DNA from: Desulfobacteraceae bacterium
GTDB taxonomy: Bacteria > Desulfobacterota > Desulfobacteria > Desulfobacterales > Desulfosalsimonadaceae
Direction: 5' to 3'
DNA length: 9,935 nt
Assembly (NCBI GenBank): GCA_021162325.1
Contig: JAGGYV010000371.1
Coordinates: forward strand, 1 to 9,935
This document shows positions 1 through 7,962 of this stretch, one piece after another; the stretch's first letter is position 1; each line of letters begins with the position of its first letter. The position numbers and the translations under genes are program-made. The notes beneath the pieces are model-generated. The model made no database searches. It was not told the DNA's origin and saw only the letters and a program-made list of their open reading frames with translations.

Positions 1-32
1 AAACTCCAAATCAGGAAAGTTGAATATTAAAT

Positions 33-1400
33 ATGGGAAAAGCACCTAAAACGGTCTACTCCTGTCAGGAATGCGGGTATCATGCGCCCAAATGGCTTGG
101 GCGCTGTCCGGAATGCGGCGGATGGGATTCCTTTGTTGAGGAACGCACAGCGCCTGCGAATCAACCCGGTGTACGGCCCGGAAAGCCTTTTTTGCGATCC
201 ACGCCGGTTCCCATTGATTCGGTGGTCATCGATGAAGATCATAGGACGCTAACCGGTATCGGTGAGTTTGACCGGGTGCTGGGCGGCGGGCTTGTACAGG
301 GCAGTCTGGTCCTCATCGGCGGGGATCCGGGTATTGGCAAATCCACCCTGATTCTTCAGGTAATTTACGGGCTGGCCATGGGGAATAAAAAGATTTTATA
401 TGTGTCCGGTGAAGAGTCCATTCGGCAGATCAAAATGCGGAGTCAGCGTCTGGGCACTGTTTCGCCCGGCATGCTGGTTGTCTCGGAAATTAATATTGAT
501 GTTATTCTGGATATGACCGATTCGCTTAAACCGGACGCACTGGTGATTGATTCCATTCAGACCATGTTCAGCCCGGATGTGTCATCCGCTCCCGGAAGTG
601 TCAGCCAGGTTCGGGAAGCCACAATGAAATTAATGCTCATGGCAAAGCAGACCGGTATCCCGACGTTTCTGATCGGCCACGTGACCAAAGACGGGGCCAT
701 TGCCGGGCCGAGAATTATGGAACACATGGTGGATACGGTATTGTATTTTGAAGGGGATCAGAATCATGAATTCCGTATTCTTAGAGCAGTAAAAAACAGA
801 TTTGGCTCCACCAATGAAATCGGCGTGTTTGAAATGAAAGAAAACGGCCTGGCGGAAGTGCAGAATCCGTCGGCGATTTTTCTGGCGGAACGGGCGGCCA
901 ATGCGGCAGGATCCGTGGTAACGGCCTGCATAGAAGGGACCCGGCCGATATTGGTGGAACTCCAGGCATTGATCAGCAGTGCGGGATTCGGCACCCCGCG
1001 CCGGACGGTTTTGGGACTGGATTATAACCGGGTGTCATTGCTTGTGGCGGTGATGGAAAAAAAATTAGGCTTGAATTTGGCCGGGCATGATATATTTATG
1101 AATGTTACCGGCGGCGTGAAAGTTTCAGAACCGGCGGTTGATTTGGGCATCGTGGCGGCTGTGGCGTCGAGTTTTTTGGACCGGCCGATTCCGGAAGCAA
1201 TGATTGCCATCGGAGAAGTCGGCCTTTCCGGCGAGGTGCGGGGGGTCTCCCATCTGGAAGCCCGAATCTCCGAAGTTGAAAAAATGGGATTTACAAAATG
1301 TATTGTGCCGAAAACAAGTTTAAAACAGATGAATAAAAAAAATGGTATTGAGTTAATCGGGATTAGCAAGTTGGTGGAGGTTATGGAAAACCTATTTTGA
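33..1400 (+). CDS. radA: DNA repair protein RadA (Sms), RecA-like ATPase with Lon-like C-terminal domain
   Basis: RadA is a cytoplasmic hexameric DNA-dependent ATPase that helps process recombination intermediates and drives branch migration alongside RecA. At 455 residues it has the usual family length and all expected parts. There is an N-terminal four-cysteine zinc finger (C11, C14, C25, C28). The Walker A motif GGDPGIGKST spans 96-105, with a Walker B-like strand ALVIDS around 169-174. The RadA-specific KNRFG motif is at 254-258. A Lon-protease-like C-terminal domain follows from about 270, including the conserved stretches around TPRRTVLGLD (321-330) and GEVGLSGEVRGV (394-405). The ATG at 33 is chosen because the zinc finger starts only ten residues in; AGGAAAG at 13-19 is a plausible though distant ribosome binding site. 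The stop overlaps the start of rlmE by one base, so the two are probably co-transcribed. No defect is visible. Confidence 0.97.
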   Translation: MGKAPKTVYSCQECGYHAPKWLGRCPECGGWDSFVEERTAPANQPGVRPGKPFLRSTPVPIDSVVIDEDHRTLTGIGEFDRVLGGGLVQGSLVLIGGDPGIGKSTLILQVIYGLAMGNKKILYVSGEESIRQIKMRSQRLGTVSPGMLVVSEINIDVILDMTDSLKPDALVIDSIQTMFSPDVSSAPGSVSQVREATMKLMLMAKQTGIPTFLIGHVTKDGAIAGPRIMEHMVDTVLYFEGDQNHEFRILRAVKNRFGSTNEIGVFEMKENGLAEVQNPSAIFLAERAANAAGSVVTACIEGTRPILVELQALISSAGFGTPRRTVLGLDYNRVSLLVAVMEKKLGLNLAGHDIFMNVTGGVKVSEPAVDLGIVAAVASSFLDRPIPEAMIAIGEVGLSGEVRGVSHLEARISEVEKMGFTKCIVPKTSLKQMNKKNGIELIGISKLVEVMENLF

Positions 1401-2017
1401 TGAAACAAAAAAAAACATCAAGCAAATACCAGACGGATCATTACGCGCGAAAAGCGAAAAAGGAAAATTTTCCGGCCCGGTCCGTATATAAGCTTAAAGA
1501 AATTCAGAAGAAATTCAAGCTTATTAAAACAGGCGACAAGGTGCTGGATCTGGGGTGTGCCCCGGGGTCCTGGGCCAAATTTGCCGCAGAACTTGCCGGA
1601 AAGGAAGGCCGGGTGATCGGTGTGGATCTTAAAAAAGTATCTGAACGATTCCCTTCAAACACCCGCATTATCATCGGTAATGTGATTGAATTGGCGGAAA
1701 AGGATAAAGAAAATCTGGCTGAAATCATCGGAACAGGCTATCATGCGGTTTTAAGTGATATGGCGCCGTCAACCACCGGACGCAAAGAGGTGGATGCGGC
1801 CCGGTCATATTATCTTTGTATGGCTGCCCTGACAATCGCTCAAAAGGCGCTGAAACCAAACGGTTGCTTTGTGAGCAAAATTTTTCAGGGTGAAGATTTT
1901 GAAGAATTTAAAGATGCGGTCTGCCAAATTTTTGACAAACATAAAATTTTTAAACCCCAAAGCTGCCGCAAGGAAAGCAAGGAAATTTATATTATCGGTT
2001 TGGGTAAAAGGATATAA
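1400..2017 (+). CDS. rlmE: 23S rRNA (uridine-2552 2'-O)-methyltransferase RlmE (FtsJ/RrmJ)
   Basis: RlmE transfers a methyl group from S-adenosylmethionine to the ribose of U2552 in the 23S rRNA A-loop, a late step in 50S subunit assembly. The 205-residue protein has the family's full length. The SAM-binding motif is VLDLGCAPGSW (about 48-58). The catalytic K-D-K-E tetrad can be placed at K31, D120 (in SDMAP), K160 (in VSKIFQG) and E195 (in KESKEIYIIG), with spacing matching that known for E. coli RlmE. The start is the ATG at 1400, whose A is the last base of the radA TGA. A TTG one codon upstream is also open but less likely. There is no well-placed Shine-Dalgarno (GGAGG at 1376-1380 is 19 bases away), so translation is probably coupled to radA. 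The yebC-family gene follows 14 bases downstream. Confidence 0.96.
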   Translation: MKQKKTSSKYQTDHYARKAKKENFPARSVYKLKEIQKKFKLIKTGDKVLDLGCAPGSWAKFAAELAGKEGRVIGVDLKKVSERFPSNTRIIIGNVIELAEKDKENLAEIIGTGYHAVLSDMAPSTTGRKEVDAARSYYLCMAALTIAQKALKPNGCFVSKIFQGEDFEEFKDAVCQIFDKHKIFKPQSCRKESKEIYIIGLGKRI

Positions 2018-2031
2018 CAGGAGGAGAATAG

Positions 2032-2778
2032 ATGTCGGGACATAGCAAGTGGGCAAACATAAAGCACAAAAAGGGCGCTGAGGATGCGAAGCGGGGAAAA
2101 ATTTTTACAAAAGTCGTCAAGGAAATTATCGTTGCCGCCCGTTTCGGCGGCGGCGACCCGAGCGCCAATCCGAGGCTTCGCACGGTGCTGCTCAAGGCAA
2201 AAGCATGCAATCTTCCCAAGGACAATATCGATCGGGCGATCAAAAAAGGAATTGGCGAACTGGAAGGCGTTAATTACGAGGAAAATTCCTATGAAGGGTA
2301 TGGGCCGGGCGGGGTGGCGGTTCTGGTGGAATCTTTGACCGACAACAAAAATCGCACGGTGGCCGATGTTCGTCATATCTTCAATAAATATAACGGGAAT
2401 CTCGGTGAAAACGGTTGCGTGGGCTGGATGTTTGATAAAAAAGGGTGGTTTTCGGTGTCAAAATCGGATGCTGATGAAGAAGAGCTGATGATGGTGGCTT
2501 TGGATGCCGGTGCTGAAGATGTGAAAGATGAGGATGATGATAATTTTGAGATCATTACTGCGCCGGATGATTTTGAAGCGGTCAAGGCTGCCCTGGAAGC
2601 GGCCTCGGTTCCGGTGGTTGATTCGGAAGTCACTATGCTGCCCCAGAATTATGTCAGTCTGACCGGAAAGGAAGCACTGTCCATGTTGAAGTTGATGGAT
2701 GCATTGGATGATAACGATGATATTCAGAAGGTTTATACGAATGCGGATATACCGGATGAGGTGATGGACTTATTATGA
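2032..2778 (+). CDS. yebC: YebC/PmpR/TACO1-family translation or regulatory protein
   Basis: This belongs to the YebC (DUF28, TACO1) family. Members were first described as DNA-binding regulators; more recent work links the family to translation, including difficult proline-rich stretches and mitochondrial COX1 translation by TACO1. The 248-residue protein is of family length and shows the hallmark N-terminus MSGHSKWANIKHKK. Other conserved blocks are YEGYGPGGVA (87-96), DNKNRTVADVRHIF (104-117) and a GWMFDKKG segment near 131-138. A strongly acidic stretch lies at about 146-182. The start has an excellent ribosome binding site, AGGAGGAG at 2019-2026, five bases before the ATG. It sits 14 bases after rlmE and is probably the last gene of a radA-rlmE-yebC unit, followed by an inverted repeat. 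The usual partner ruvC is not visible here. Family assignment is secure; the exact role is not. Confidence 0.94.
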   Translation: MSGHSKWANIKHKKGAEDAKRGKIFTKVVKEIIVAARFGGGDPSANPRLRTVLLKAKACNLPKDNIDRAIKKGIGELEGVNYEENSYEGYGPGGVAVLVESLTDNKNRTVADVRHIFNKYNGNLGENGCVGWMFDKKGWFSVSKSDADEEELMMVALDAGAEDVKDEDDDNFEIITAPDDFEAVKAALEAASVPVVDSEVTMLPQNYVSLTGKEALSMLKLMDALDDNDDIQKVYTNADIPDEVMDLL

Positions 2779-2803
2779 AATCGATTTTAATAATCCGACT
2801 TCC

Positions 2804-2850
2804 AAATAACTTATCCATAACCTTTTGAAATGATGGACAAGTTATTTTTC
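2804..2850. terminator. Candidate bidirectional terminator between convergent genes
   Basis: A 15-base inverted repeat (arms 2804-2818 and 2833-2847, 14-base loop, one mismatch) lies 25 bases after the yebC stop. Read on the + strand it is preceded by an A-rich arm and runs into TTATTTTTC, like an intrinsic terminator. Read on the minus strand the single mismatch becomes a G-U pair, giving a continuous 15-pair stem downstream of the yjbQ-family gene. The stem is AT-rich, so it may be a weak terminator; I infer function from position between convergent genes. Confidence 0.55.
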
Positions 2851-2858
2851 TGATACAG

Positions 2859-2887
2859 TGGTGATGCGTCACCATGAAAAGCTTTTT
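2859..2887 (+). terminator. Short hairpin followed by T-run, possible second terminator
   Basis: The perfect inverted repeat TGGTGA-TGCG-TCACCA (2859-2874) is followed after several bases by GCTTTTT on the + strand. The T-run is separated from the stem, so a terminator role is only possible. It also lies just after the stop of the minus-strand gene and could protect or end that transcript. Confidence 0.35.
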
Positions 2888-2904
2888 ACGAAGCCATCAA
2901 ATAT

Positions 2905-3321
2905 TTATTCACCGATGATTTTTACCAGCACCCGTTTACGCCGGCGACCGTCAAACTCTCCGTAAAAAATCTGTTCCCAGGTGCCAAAGTCAAGGCGGCC
3001 GTCCGTTATGGCGACCACCACTTCCCGCCCCATCACCTGTCGTTTCATATGCGCATCCGCATTATCTTCCCCCACATTGTGCCGGTATTGTGAAACCGGT
3101 TCATGGGGGGCGAGTTTTTCAAGCCACAGCTCATAATCATGATGAAGACCGGATTCATCATCATTGATAAACACGGATGCGGTAATGTGCATGGCATTGA
3201 CCAGGACTATTCCTTCTTTGATGCCGCTTTGCATCAGACATGCTTCCACGTCAGGGGTGATATTGATAAACGCACGCCGGGTGGGGACTTGAAAAAAAAG
3301 TTCTTTGCGATAGCTTTTCAT
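2905..3321 (-). CDS. yjbQ: YjbQ/UPF0047-family protein (secondary thiamine-phosphate synthase-like)
   Basis: The protein belongs to the widespread YjbQ (UPF0047, TIGR00149) family of small beta-barrel proteins. A weak thiamine-phosphate synthase activity has been reported for some members, but the physiological role is unsettled. With the start at 3321 it has 138 residues, typical for the family. Conserved features are visible: HITASVFINDDESG (45-58), HHD (60-62), the DNADAH metal-binding-like segment (86-91), DGRLDFGTWEQI (107-118) and a C-terminal EFDGRRRKRV (122-131). The reading frame is open to 3396, but the 25 extra residues do not resemble the family. In contrast, AGGA at 3328-3331 sits six bases before the 3321 start, which decides it. 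The gene is divergent from hrpA and convergent with yebC, so it is probably transcribed alone. Confidence 0.9.
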   Translation of the reverse strand: MKSYRKELFFQVPTRRAFINITPDVEACLMQSGIKEGIVLVNAMHITASVFINDDESGLHHDYELWLEKLAPHEPVSQYRHNVGEDNADAHMKRQVMGREVVVAITDGRLDFGTWEQIFYGEFDGRRRKRVLVKIIGE

Positions 3322-3435
3322 TTGAGATCCTAAGATATTTATTTGAGTTAAATTCAAAATGAACAGGTATCGGTTTGACACGGATATGATGTTCATTTAC
3401 AAAGTAATGTGCCTGATATGATAACAGAAGAAAGT

Positions 3436-3464
3436 TTGAAAAACATTATAAAGCATCATAACAT
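3436..3464 (+). promoter_or_regulatory. Candidate sigma-70-type promoter for hrpA
   Basis: In the AT-rich 190-bp spacer between the divergent yjbQ-family gene and hrpA, TTGAAA (3436-3441) is followed by a 17-base gap and TAACAT (3459-3464). This gives five of six and four of six consensus matches. It would start transcription about 40 bases before the hrpA ATG. Such matches occur by chance in AT-rich DNA, so this is a suggestion only. Confidence 0.3.
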
Positions 3465-3511
3465 AATTTTTATAACTCCAAAATGGTCGCGTTTTTAAAA
3501 TTATTAAAAAA

Positions 3512-6500
3512 ATGAATACAAGCAACATAAACGACCCGCTCAAACATATTGAAAGACTTTTGCCCGATGCCTTGCATGTCACCCGGCAAGCCGTACTGCG
3601 CGAGATTCGGCAGATCCGGCAGCGTAACCATACATCACCGGTCGATAAAAAAATATTAAATAAAATTAATAGTATAGAAAAAAAGCTCCTGGTTTCCATT
3701 GATCGTAAAAAAAGTCGTCTGCGCCATCGTCCAAAGATCTCCTATGATGAAAACCTGCCGATTGTGGATCGAAAAAAAGACATCATTGAAGCGATTCAGA
3801 ACAATCAGGTGGTGATTGTATCCGGTGAAACAGGTTCTGGAAAAACCACCCAGCTGCCCAAGTTCTGCATAGAGGCCGGCCGGGGCATTGACGGGCTGAT
3901 TGGTTGTACCCAGCCCCGTCGGATTGCCGCCATGACAGTGGCCCAGAGAATATCAGATGAACTGGGAGAATCTCTGGGACAATCGGTGGGCTACAAGATA
4001 CGGTTTGCCGATCGGACCAGTAAGGATAAAGCTTATATCAAAATGATGACCGACGGCATCCTGCTGGCCGAAGCCCAGTCGGACCGGTATTTAAATGCGT
4101 ATGATACCCTGATTATTGATGAGGCCCACGAAAGAAGCTTAAATATTGATTTTATCCTCGGTATTTTAAGAACCCTGCTGGGAAAAAGAAAAGACTTAAA
4201 GCTCATTGTGACGTCCGCCACCATTGATACGGAAAAGTTTTCAAAAGCATTTGATAATGCGCCGGTAATCGAAGTTTCCGGCCGAATGTTTCCGGTGGAA
4301 GTGCGCTACTGGAAATCGGCGGTGGCCAGTGATGATGATTCGGAAGAGCAGACCATTGTGGATCGGGCGGTGGATGCGGTGGACAGCATTGCAGATTATC
4401 ACCATACCGGTGATATCCTTATTTTTATGCCCACCGAGCATGATATCCGGGAAACCTGCGAGAATCTTGAAGGGCGGAAATATCGGCATACAATTATCCT
4501 GCCGCTGTATGGCCGGCTTTCCGCTGCCGACCAGATGAAAGTGTTTGCGTCCCATGCGGGCCGTAAAATCGTCGTTGCCACCAATGTTGCGGAAACATCA
4601 ATTACCGTTCCCGGGATCCGGTATGTGGTGGATACGGGGGTGGCCAGAATATCCAGTTATGATCCGAGAACCCGGACCATGTCATTGCCCATTCTGCCTG
4701 TTTCAAAAAGCAGTGCGGATCAGCGGATGGGGCGGTGCGGCCGGGTGGAAAACGGCATTTGTATCCGGCTTTTTTCAGAAGCGGATTATAATAACCGTTC
4801 TTTGTTTACGTCCCCGGAAATATTACGCGCCAACCTTGCCGAAGTAATCCTGCGGATGATTTCATTGAAACTGGGTGATATTAAATCTTTTCCGTTTATT
4901 GATCCGCCGCCGTCAAGACAGATAAAGGACGGATTTAATATGTTGGTGGAACTGGGGGCCATTGTTGCGAACTCCGGCAGGAAAAAGGACAATGCCCCGT
5001 TTAAATTGACGAACCATGGGCGGTTGATGGCCCGAATCCCCCTCGGACCCCGGTTGTCCCGGATGCTGATTGAAGCATGGGAGAAGGGGTGTATGCGGGA
5101 AGTGACGGTCATCGTGTCTGCGCTGACAATTGTCGATCCAAAGGAAAAACCGAGGGAGGCATTTACAAAGGCGGAAGCCGCCCATGCGCGGTTTACGGAT
5201 AAGGCCTCTGATTTTATTTCGTTGTATAATATATGGAAAGGATGTTTTAAAAATTTAGATAACAGAAAGCCGTTTATCCGCGCCCGGGATCTGAAAAAAT
5301 TCTGCAACACCCACTATATGTCTTTTAAACGGATGCGTGAATGGCAGGATGTTCATGAACAGATTGTCGATATTCTGGAAGAATCCGGATTTGATTTTAA
5401 AAAGCAGCCGACAGTCGCAAAACTGGAAAATGTTAACGATGATTTTTCAGCGCATTATATCGCCATTCACCAGTCCATTTTAAGCGGGTTTTTAAGCAAT
5501 ATTGCGGTCAAAAAGGAAAAAAATATTTACCAGGCCACCTGGCAGCGTCAGGTCATGATTTTTCCAGGCTCCGGGTTGTTTAACAAGGCCGGACAATGGA
5601 TTGTTGCTGCTGAAATGGTTGAAACCTCCCGTCTGTTTGCCCGAACAGTGGCCATGATCAGCAGTGACTGGCTGGAGATCTTAGGCGGATTTCAATGCAA
5701 ATATTCATATACGAATTCCCGGTGGCAGCGGAATCGAGGGGCGGTTGTTGCCGATGAGCAGGTGAGCTTATACGGTCTTGTGATCGTGTCCGGCCGGTTG
5801 GTTCAGTTTGGCCCGAAAAATCCGGAGGTCGCATCGGAAATTTTTTTTCAAAGTGCCCTGGTTGAAGGAGATGTTAAACATGTTCTTCCGTTTATGTCTC
5901 ATAACTGGTCATTGATTGAAGACGTCCGTGATATTGAAAACCGGATGCGGCGGCGGGATCTGCTGGTTAGCGAAGCTGAACTGTTTGAGTTTTATCAAAA
6001 AAGATTGCCCGGTGTTTATGACATTCCCTCTTTAAAAAAGCGGATCCGGGGAAAAGGGTCAGATGATTTTTTAAAAATGAAACGTGCTGATGTGCTTTCT
6101 GACTCACCGGACGATGAACAGCTGGCTTTATTCCCGGATACGGTTTTTGTTGGAAATGAAGCCTATGAATGTTTTTATGAATTTGCGCCCGGGCAGGACC
6201 ATGATGGGGTCACGGTTAAAATGCCGGTGTCCGCTGCCTCTGCAATTCCCATGGAATCCACCGACTGGGTCGTCCCTGGATTGATTGAAGAGAAGATTAC
6301 TGAATTGATAAAAGGGTTGCCGAAATCCTACCGCAAGCAGCTGGTGCCGGTGGCGGAAACCGTTTCCGTGGTTATGGCAGAGATGCCGCAGTATAATGGA
6401 TCCTTAATTAATTCTTTGAGCCGGTTTTTATTTGATCAGCTAAAAGTGGATATCCCGGCCAGTCTCTGGAATGAAAAAGATCTTCCGGACCATTTAAAAA

Positions 6501-7513
6501 TGCGCATTACCCTGACTGATGCAAATGGAAAGGAAGTCTGTACCAGCCGGGATAAAGGCATTCTGCTTCAATCAACCCCCCGTACTTCCCGTATTGAAGG
6601 ATTGGAAGCGGAGCGTCGAAAATGGGAAAAAACAGGATTAACCACATGGGATTTTGATGACCTGCCGGAGATAATCAATATTCCGGCGAAAAACGGCCAT
6701 TCGTTTCCGGTATTTCCGGGCCTGGAAAAAGACAGCACGGGCGTTAATCTGCGCTTGTTCCGCAATAAAGAGGCGGCTGAAGAATCACACAAAGCAGGGG
6801 TGGAACATCTGTATCGCCAGTATTTTTCCAAAGATTTAAAATTTTTAAAGAAAAGCCTGACCCTGCCGCCCGGCGCTGCGGAAATGGCCCGTTATTTTGG
6901 CGGGAAAAAGCAGATTGAAGATCAGATGCTTGACCGGGTTTCGCGGGACTTATTTTTCAGAAATATTCGAACCCGTGCGGTATTTTTTGACTATGCCCGG
7001 CAGCAGATGAATCAGCTGGTTTCCGCCGGGCAAGGGGTATTAAAATCAATCCTGCCGGTAATGTCGGTTTATAAAGAGGCCCGTTCCCTGTTTTATTCCA
7101 TTGAACTATCTGCGGCAAAGAGTCCGGTGGTTATGGGGTTTATTGATGAACTCAGAAAATCCCTTGCCGGCCTGGTGCCGGATAATTTTATTGAACTTTA
7201 CAGTCTGGAACAGATGCCGGATATGGTTCGATATATGAAAGCCACGGTTTTGAGAGCGGAAAGAGGGCGTACTGATTTAGACAAAGACCGAAAAAAAGCG
7301 GCAAATGTCAAACCGTTTACCGATCATTTAAATGAAATGATCGGCAGTTTGGACCCGACCACATCTTTTGAAAAAAGAGAGGCTGTGGAGGCGTTTTATT
7401 GGATGATCGAAGAATTTAAAGTGTCGTTGTTTGCCCAGGAGCTGAAAACACCGTACCCGGTTTCGATTAAAAAATTAAATCATCAGGTCAGCCGGATTGG
7501 TCGGATGGTATAG
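3512..7513 (+). CDS. hrpA: ATP-dependent RNA helicase HrpA (DEAH box)
   Basis: HrpA is a large DEAH-box RNA helicase of the DHX family. In E. coli it has been linked to fimbrial mRNA processing and, more recently, to collided ribosomes. At 1,333 residues it is full length (E. coli HrpA is about 1,300). Helicase motifs appear in order: GETGSGKT (105-112), TQPRR (133-137), TDGILL (180-185), DEAH (203-206), SAT (235-237), VATNVAETSITV (355-366) and QRMGRCGR (404-411). The HA2 region follows (about 441-560), then an OB-fold-like segment (about 648-725). The long DUF3418-type C-terminal half contains WVVPGLIEEKI from W919 and separates HrpA from the shorter HrpB. The ATG at 3512 gives a normal N-terminus but has no recognisable Shine-Dalgarno; the 20 bases before it are almost only A and T. 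No frameshift or missing motif is seen. It appears to be a single-gene unit. Confidence 0.96.
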   Translation: MNTSNINDPLKHIERLLPDALHVTRQAVLREIRQIRQRNHTSPVDKKILNKINSIEKKLLVSIDRKKSRLRHRPKISYDENLPIVDRKKDIIEAIQNNQVVIVSGETGSGKTTQLPKFCIEAGRGIDGLIGCTQPRRIAAMTVAQRISDELGESLGQSVGYKIRFADRTSKDKAYIKMMTDGILLAEAQSDRYLNAYDTLIIDEAHERSLNIDFILGILRTLLGKRKDLKLIVTSATIDTEKFSKAFDNAPVIEVSGRMFPVEVRYWKSAVASDDDSEEQTIVDRAVDAVDSIADYHHTGDILIFMPTEHDIRETCENLEGRKYRHTIILPLYGRLSAADQMKVFASHAGRKIVVATNVAETSITVPGIRYVVDTGVARISSYDPRTRTMSLPILPVSKSSADQRMGRCGRVENGICIRLFSEADYNNRSLFTSPEILRANLAEVILRMISLKLGDIKSFPFIDPPPSRQIKDGFNMLVELGAIVANSGRKKDNAPFKLTNHGRLMARIPLGPRLSRMLIEAWEKGCMREVTVIVSALTIVDPKEKPREAFTKAEAAHARFTDKASDFISLYNIWKGCFKNLDNRKPFIRARDLKKFCNTHYMSFKRMREWQDVHEQIVDILEESGFDFKKQPTVAKLENVNDDFSAHYIAIHQSILSGFLSNIAVKKEKNIYQATWQRQVMIFPGSGLFNKAGQWIVAAEMVETSRLFARTVAMISSDWLEILGGFQCKYSYTNSRWQRNRGAVVADEQVSLYGLVIVSGRLVQFGPKNPEVASEIFFQSALVEGDVKHVLPFMSHNWSLIEDVRDIENRMRRRDLLVSEAELFEFYQKRLPGVYDIPSLKKRIRGKGSDDFLKMKRADVLSDSPDDEQLALFPDTVFVGNEAYECFYEFAPGQDHDGVTVKMPVSAASAIPMESTDWVVPGLIEEKITELIKGLPKSYRKQLVPVAETVSVVMAEMPQYNGSLINSLSRFLFDQLKVDIPASLWNEKDLPDHLKMRITLTDANGKEVCTSRDKGILLQSTPRTSRIEGLEAERRKWEKTGLTTWDFDDLPEIINIPAKNGHSFPVFPGLEKDSTGVNLRLFRNKEAAEESHKAGVEHLYRQYFSKDLKFLKKSLTLPPGAAEMARYFGGKKQIEDQMLDRVSRDLFFRNIRTRAVFFDYARQQMNQLVSAGQGVLKSILPVMSVYKEARSLFYSIELSAAKSPVVMGFIDELRKSLAGLVPDNFIELYSLEQMPDMVRYMKATVLRAERGRTDLDKDRKKAANVKPFTDHLNEMIGSLDPTTSFEKREAVEAFYWMIEEFKVSLFAQELKTPYPVSIKKLNHQVSRIGRMV

Positions 7514-7605
7514 TGTCGGCCTGATTATCTCGAATTATGGGACACCGTTGCAGGCGGCCCAAAGAATATGGCTGATTCAGTGCTCTGCTCTACCCGGAAC
7601 CATGC

Positions 7606-7634
7606 GTAGGGTGGATTAGCGAAGCTAATCCACC
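7606..7634 (+). repeat. REP-type palindrome with 5' GTAG and GCGAAGC tip
   Basis: A perfect 11-base inverted repeat (GGTGGATTAGC at 7610-7620 and its complement at 7624-7634) is separated by only GAA. It is preceded directly by GTAG (7606-7609). A palindrome with GTAG at its 5' side is the signature of repetitive extragenic palindromes mobilised by RAYT (REP-associated tyrosine) transposases. The central GCGAAGC is known as an unusually stable DNA mini-hairpin. The sequence resembles a palindrome I recognise as common between genes in many proteobacteria. No RAYT gene lies in this window. It may also end or protect hrpA mRNA. Confidence 0.65.
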
Positions 7635-7657
7635 ACTGAAGATAAATATCCCGCCCC

Positions 7658-7673
7658 CCGGAATTCACTCCGG
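7658..7673. repeat. GC-rich inverted repeat CCGGA/TCCGG
   Basis: CCGGA and TCCGG (five-base arms, six-base loop) sit in a C-rich context with CCCCCC before and CCCCC after. It is too short to assign a role; it may be a second, diverged palindrome next to the REP. Confidence 0.3.
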
Positions 7674-7770
7674 TCCCCCGTAGAAACGAGACAACACACA
7701 AAAAACAATATTATTTTAAAGATGGCATATTCAAGCAGAAAATTTTACAAAAGATACATGGGATGACGAC

Positions 7771-7962
7771 ATGAAAACCAAATTAGACAAATATGAGGAG
7801 GATATTGAAAGGAACATCTCTCAATATTCTCCTATCCATGAGGGTAAGAAAAAAAATATAGAAAATATAATATCAAAAGCCAATGAGACAAAAAGTATAA
7901 GTTTGAGATTGAAAAATTTTGACATTGATCAACTTAAACAAAGAGCAAAAATTTGGATATAA
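7771..7962 (+). pseudogene. Truncated CopG-family antitoxin
   Basis: The 63 codons begin with MKTKLDKYEEDIERNI and continue to a KKNIENIISKANETKSISLR segment. This is the pattern of CopG-type antitoxins (PF12441 type: an acidic start, then a ribbon-helix-helix region with SLRL..FDIDQLKQRA). Family members normally run on through a second helix (typically G-I-P-Y-Q-T-L-like) for roughly 20-30 more residues. Here the frame reaches TAA at 7960-7962 just after QRAKIWI, so the DNA-binding fold looks cut off. The stretch after about 7949 matches a HicA-like toxin in another frame, so the gene seems to end at a deletion junction. There is no strong Shine-Dalgarno. The fragment could still be translated, but I expect it to be non-functional. 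Confidence 0.6.

Larger units (their letters stand above)
7514..7770. other. Intergenic segment after hrpA with palindromes, no gene seen
   Basis: No open frame with a ribosome binding site or recognisable protein is present on either strand. The segment holds a REP-type palindrome (7606-7634) and a GC-rich inverted repeat (7658-7673). An AT-rich stretch leads to the antitoxin remnant. No convincing intrinsic terminator with a T-run follows hrpA; the REP stem may serve instead. Confidence 0.6.

Noticed and set aside
2811..2819. DnaA-box-like TTATCCATA in the convergent spacer
   Set aside because: It is one mismatch from the consensus, but it is explained by the terminator-like inverted repeat and no cluster of further boxes or AT-rich unwinding region is present.
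2876..2887. AAAAGCTTTT palindrome
   Set aside because: Too short and A/T-simple to mean anything beyond its part in the candidate terminator.
3322..3396. Longer N-terminus for the yjbQ-family gene
   Set aside because: The 25 extra residues do not fit the family, and AGGA at 3328-3331 supports the start at 3321.
4241..5310. Several minus-strand open frames inside hrpA
   Set aside because: They lie opposite a gene with complete helicase motifs, have no family resemblance or ribosome binding sites, and are shadows of its codons.
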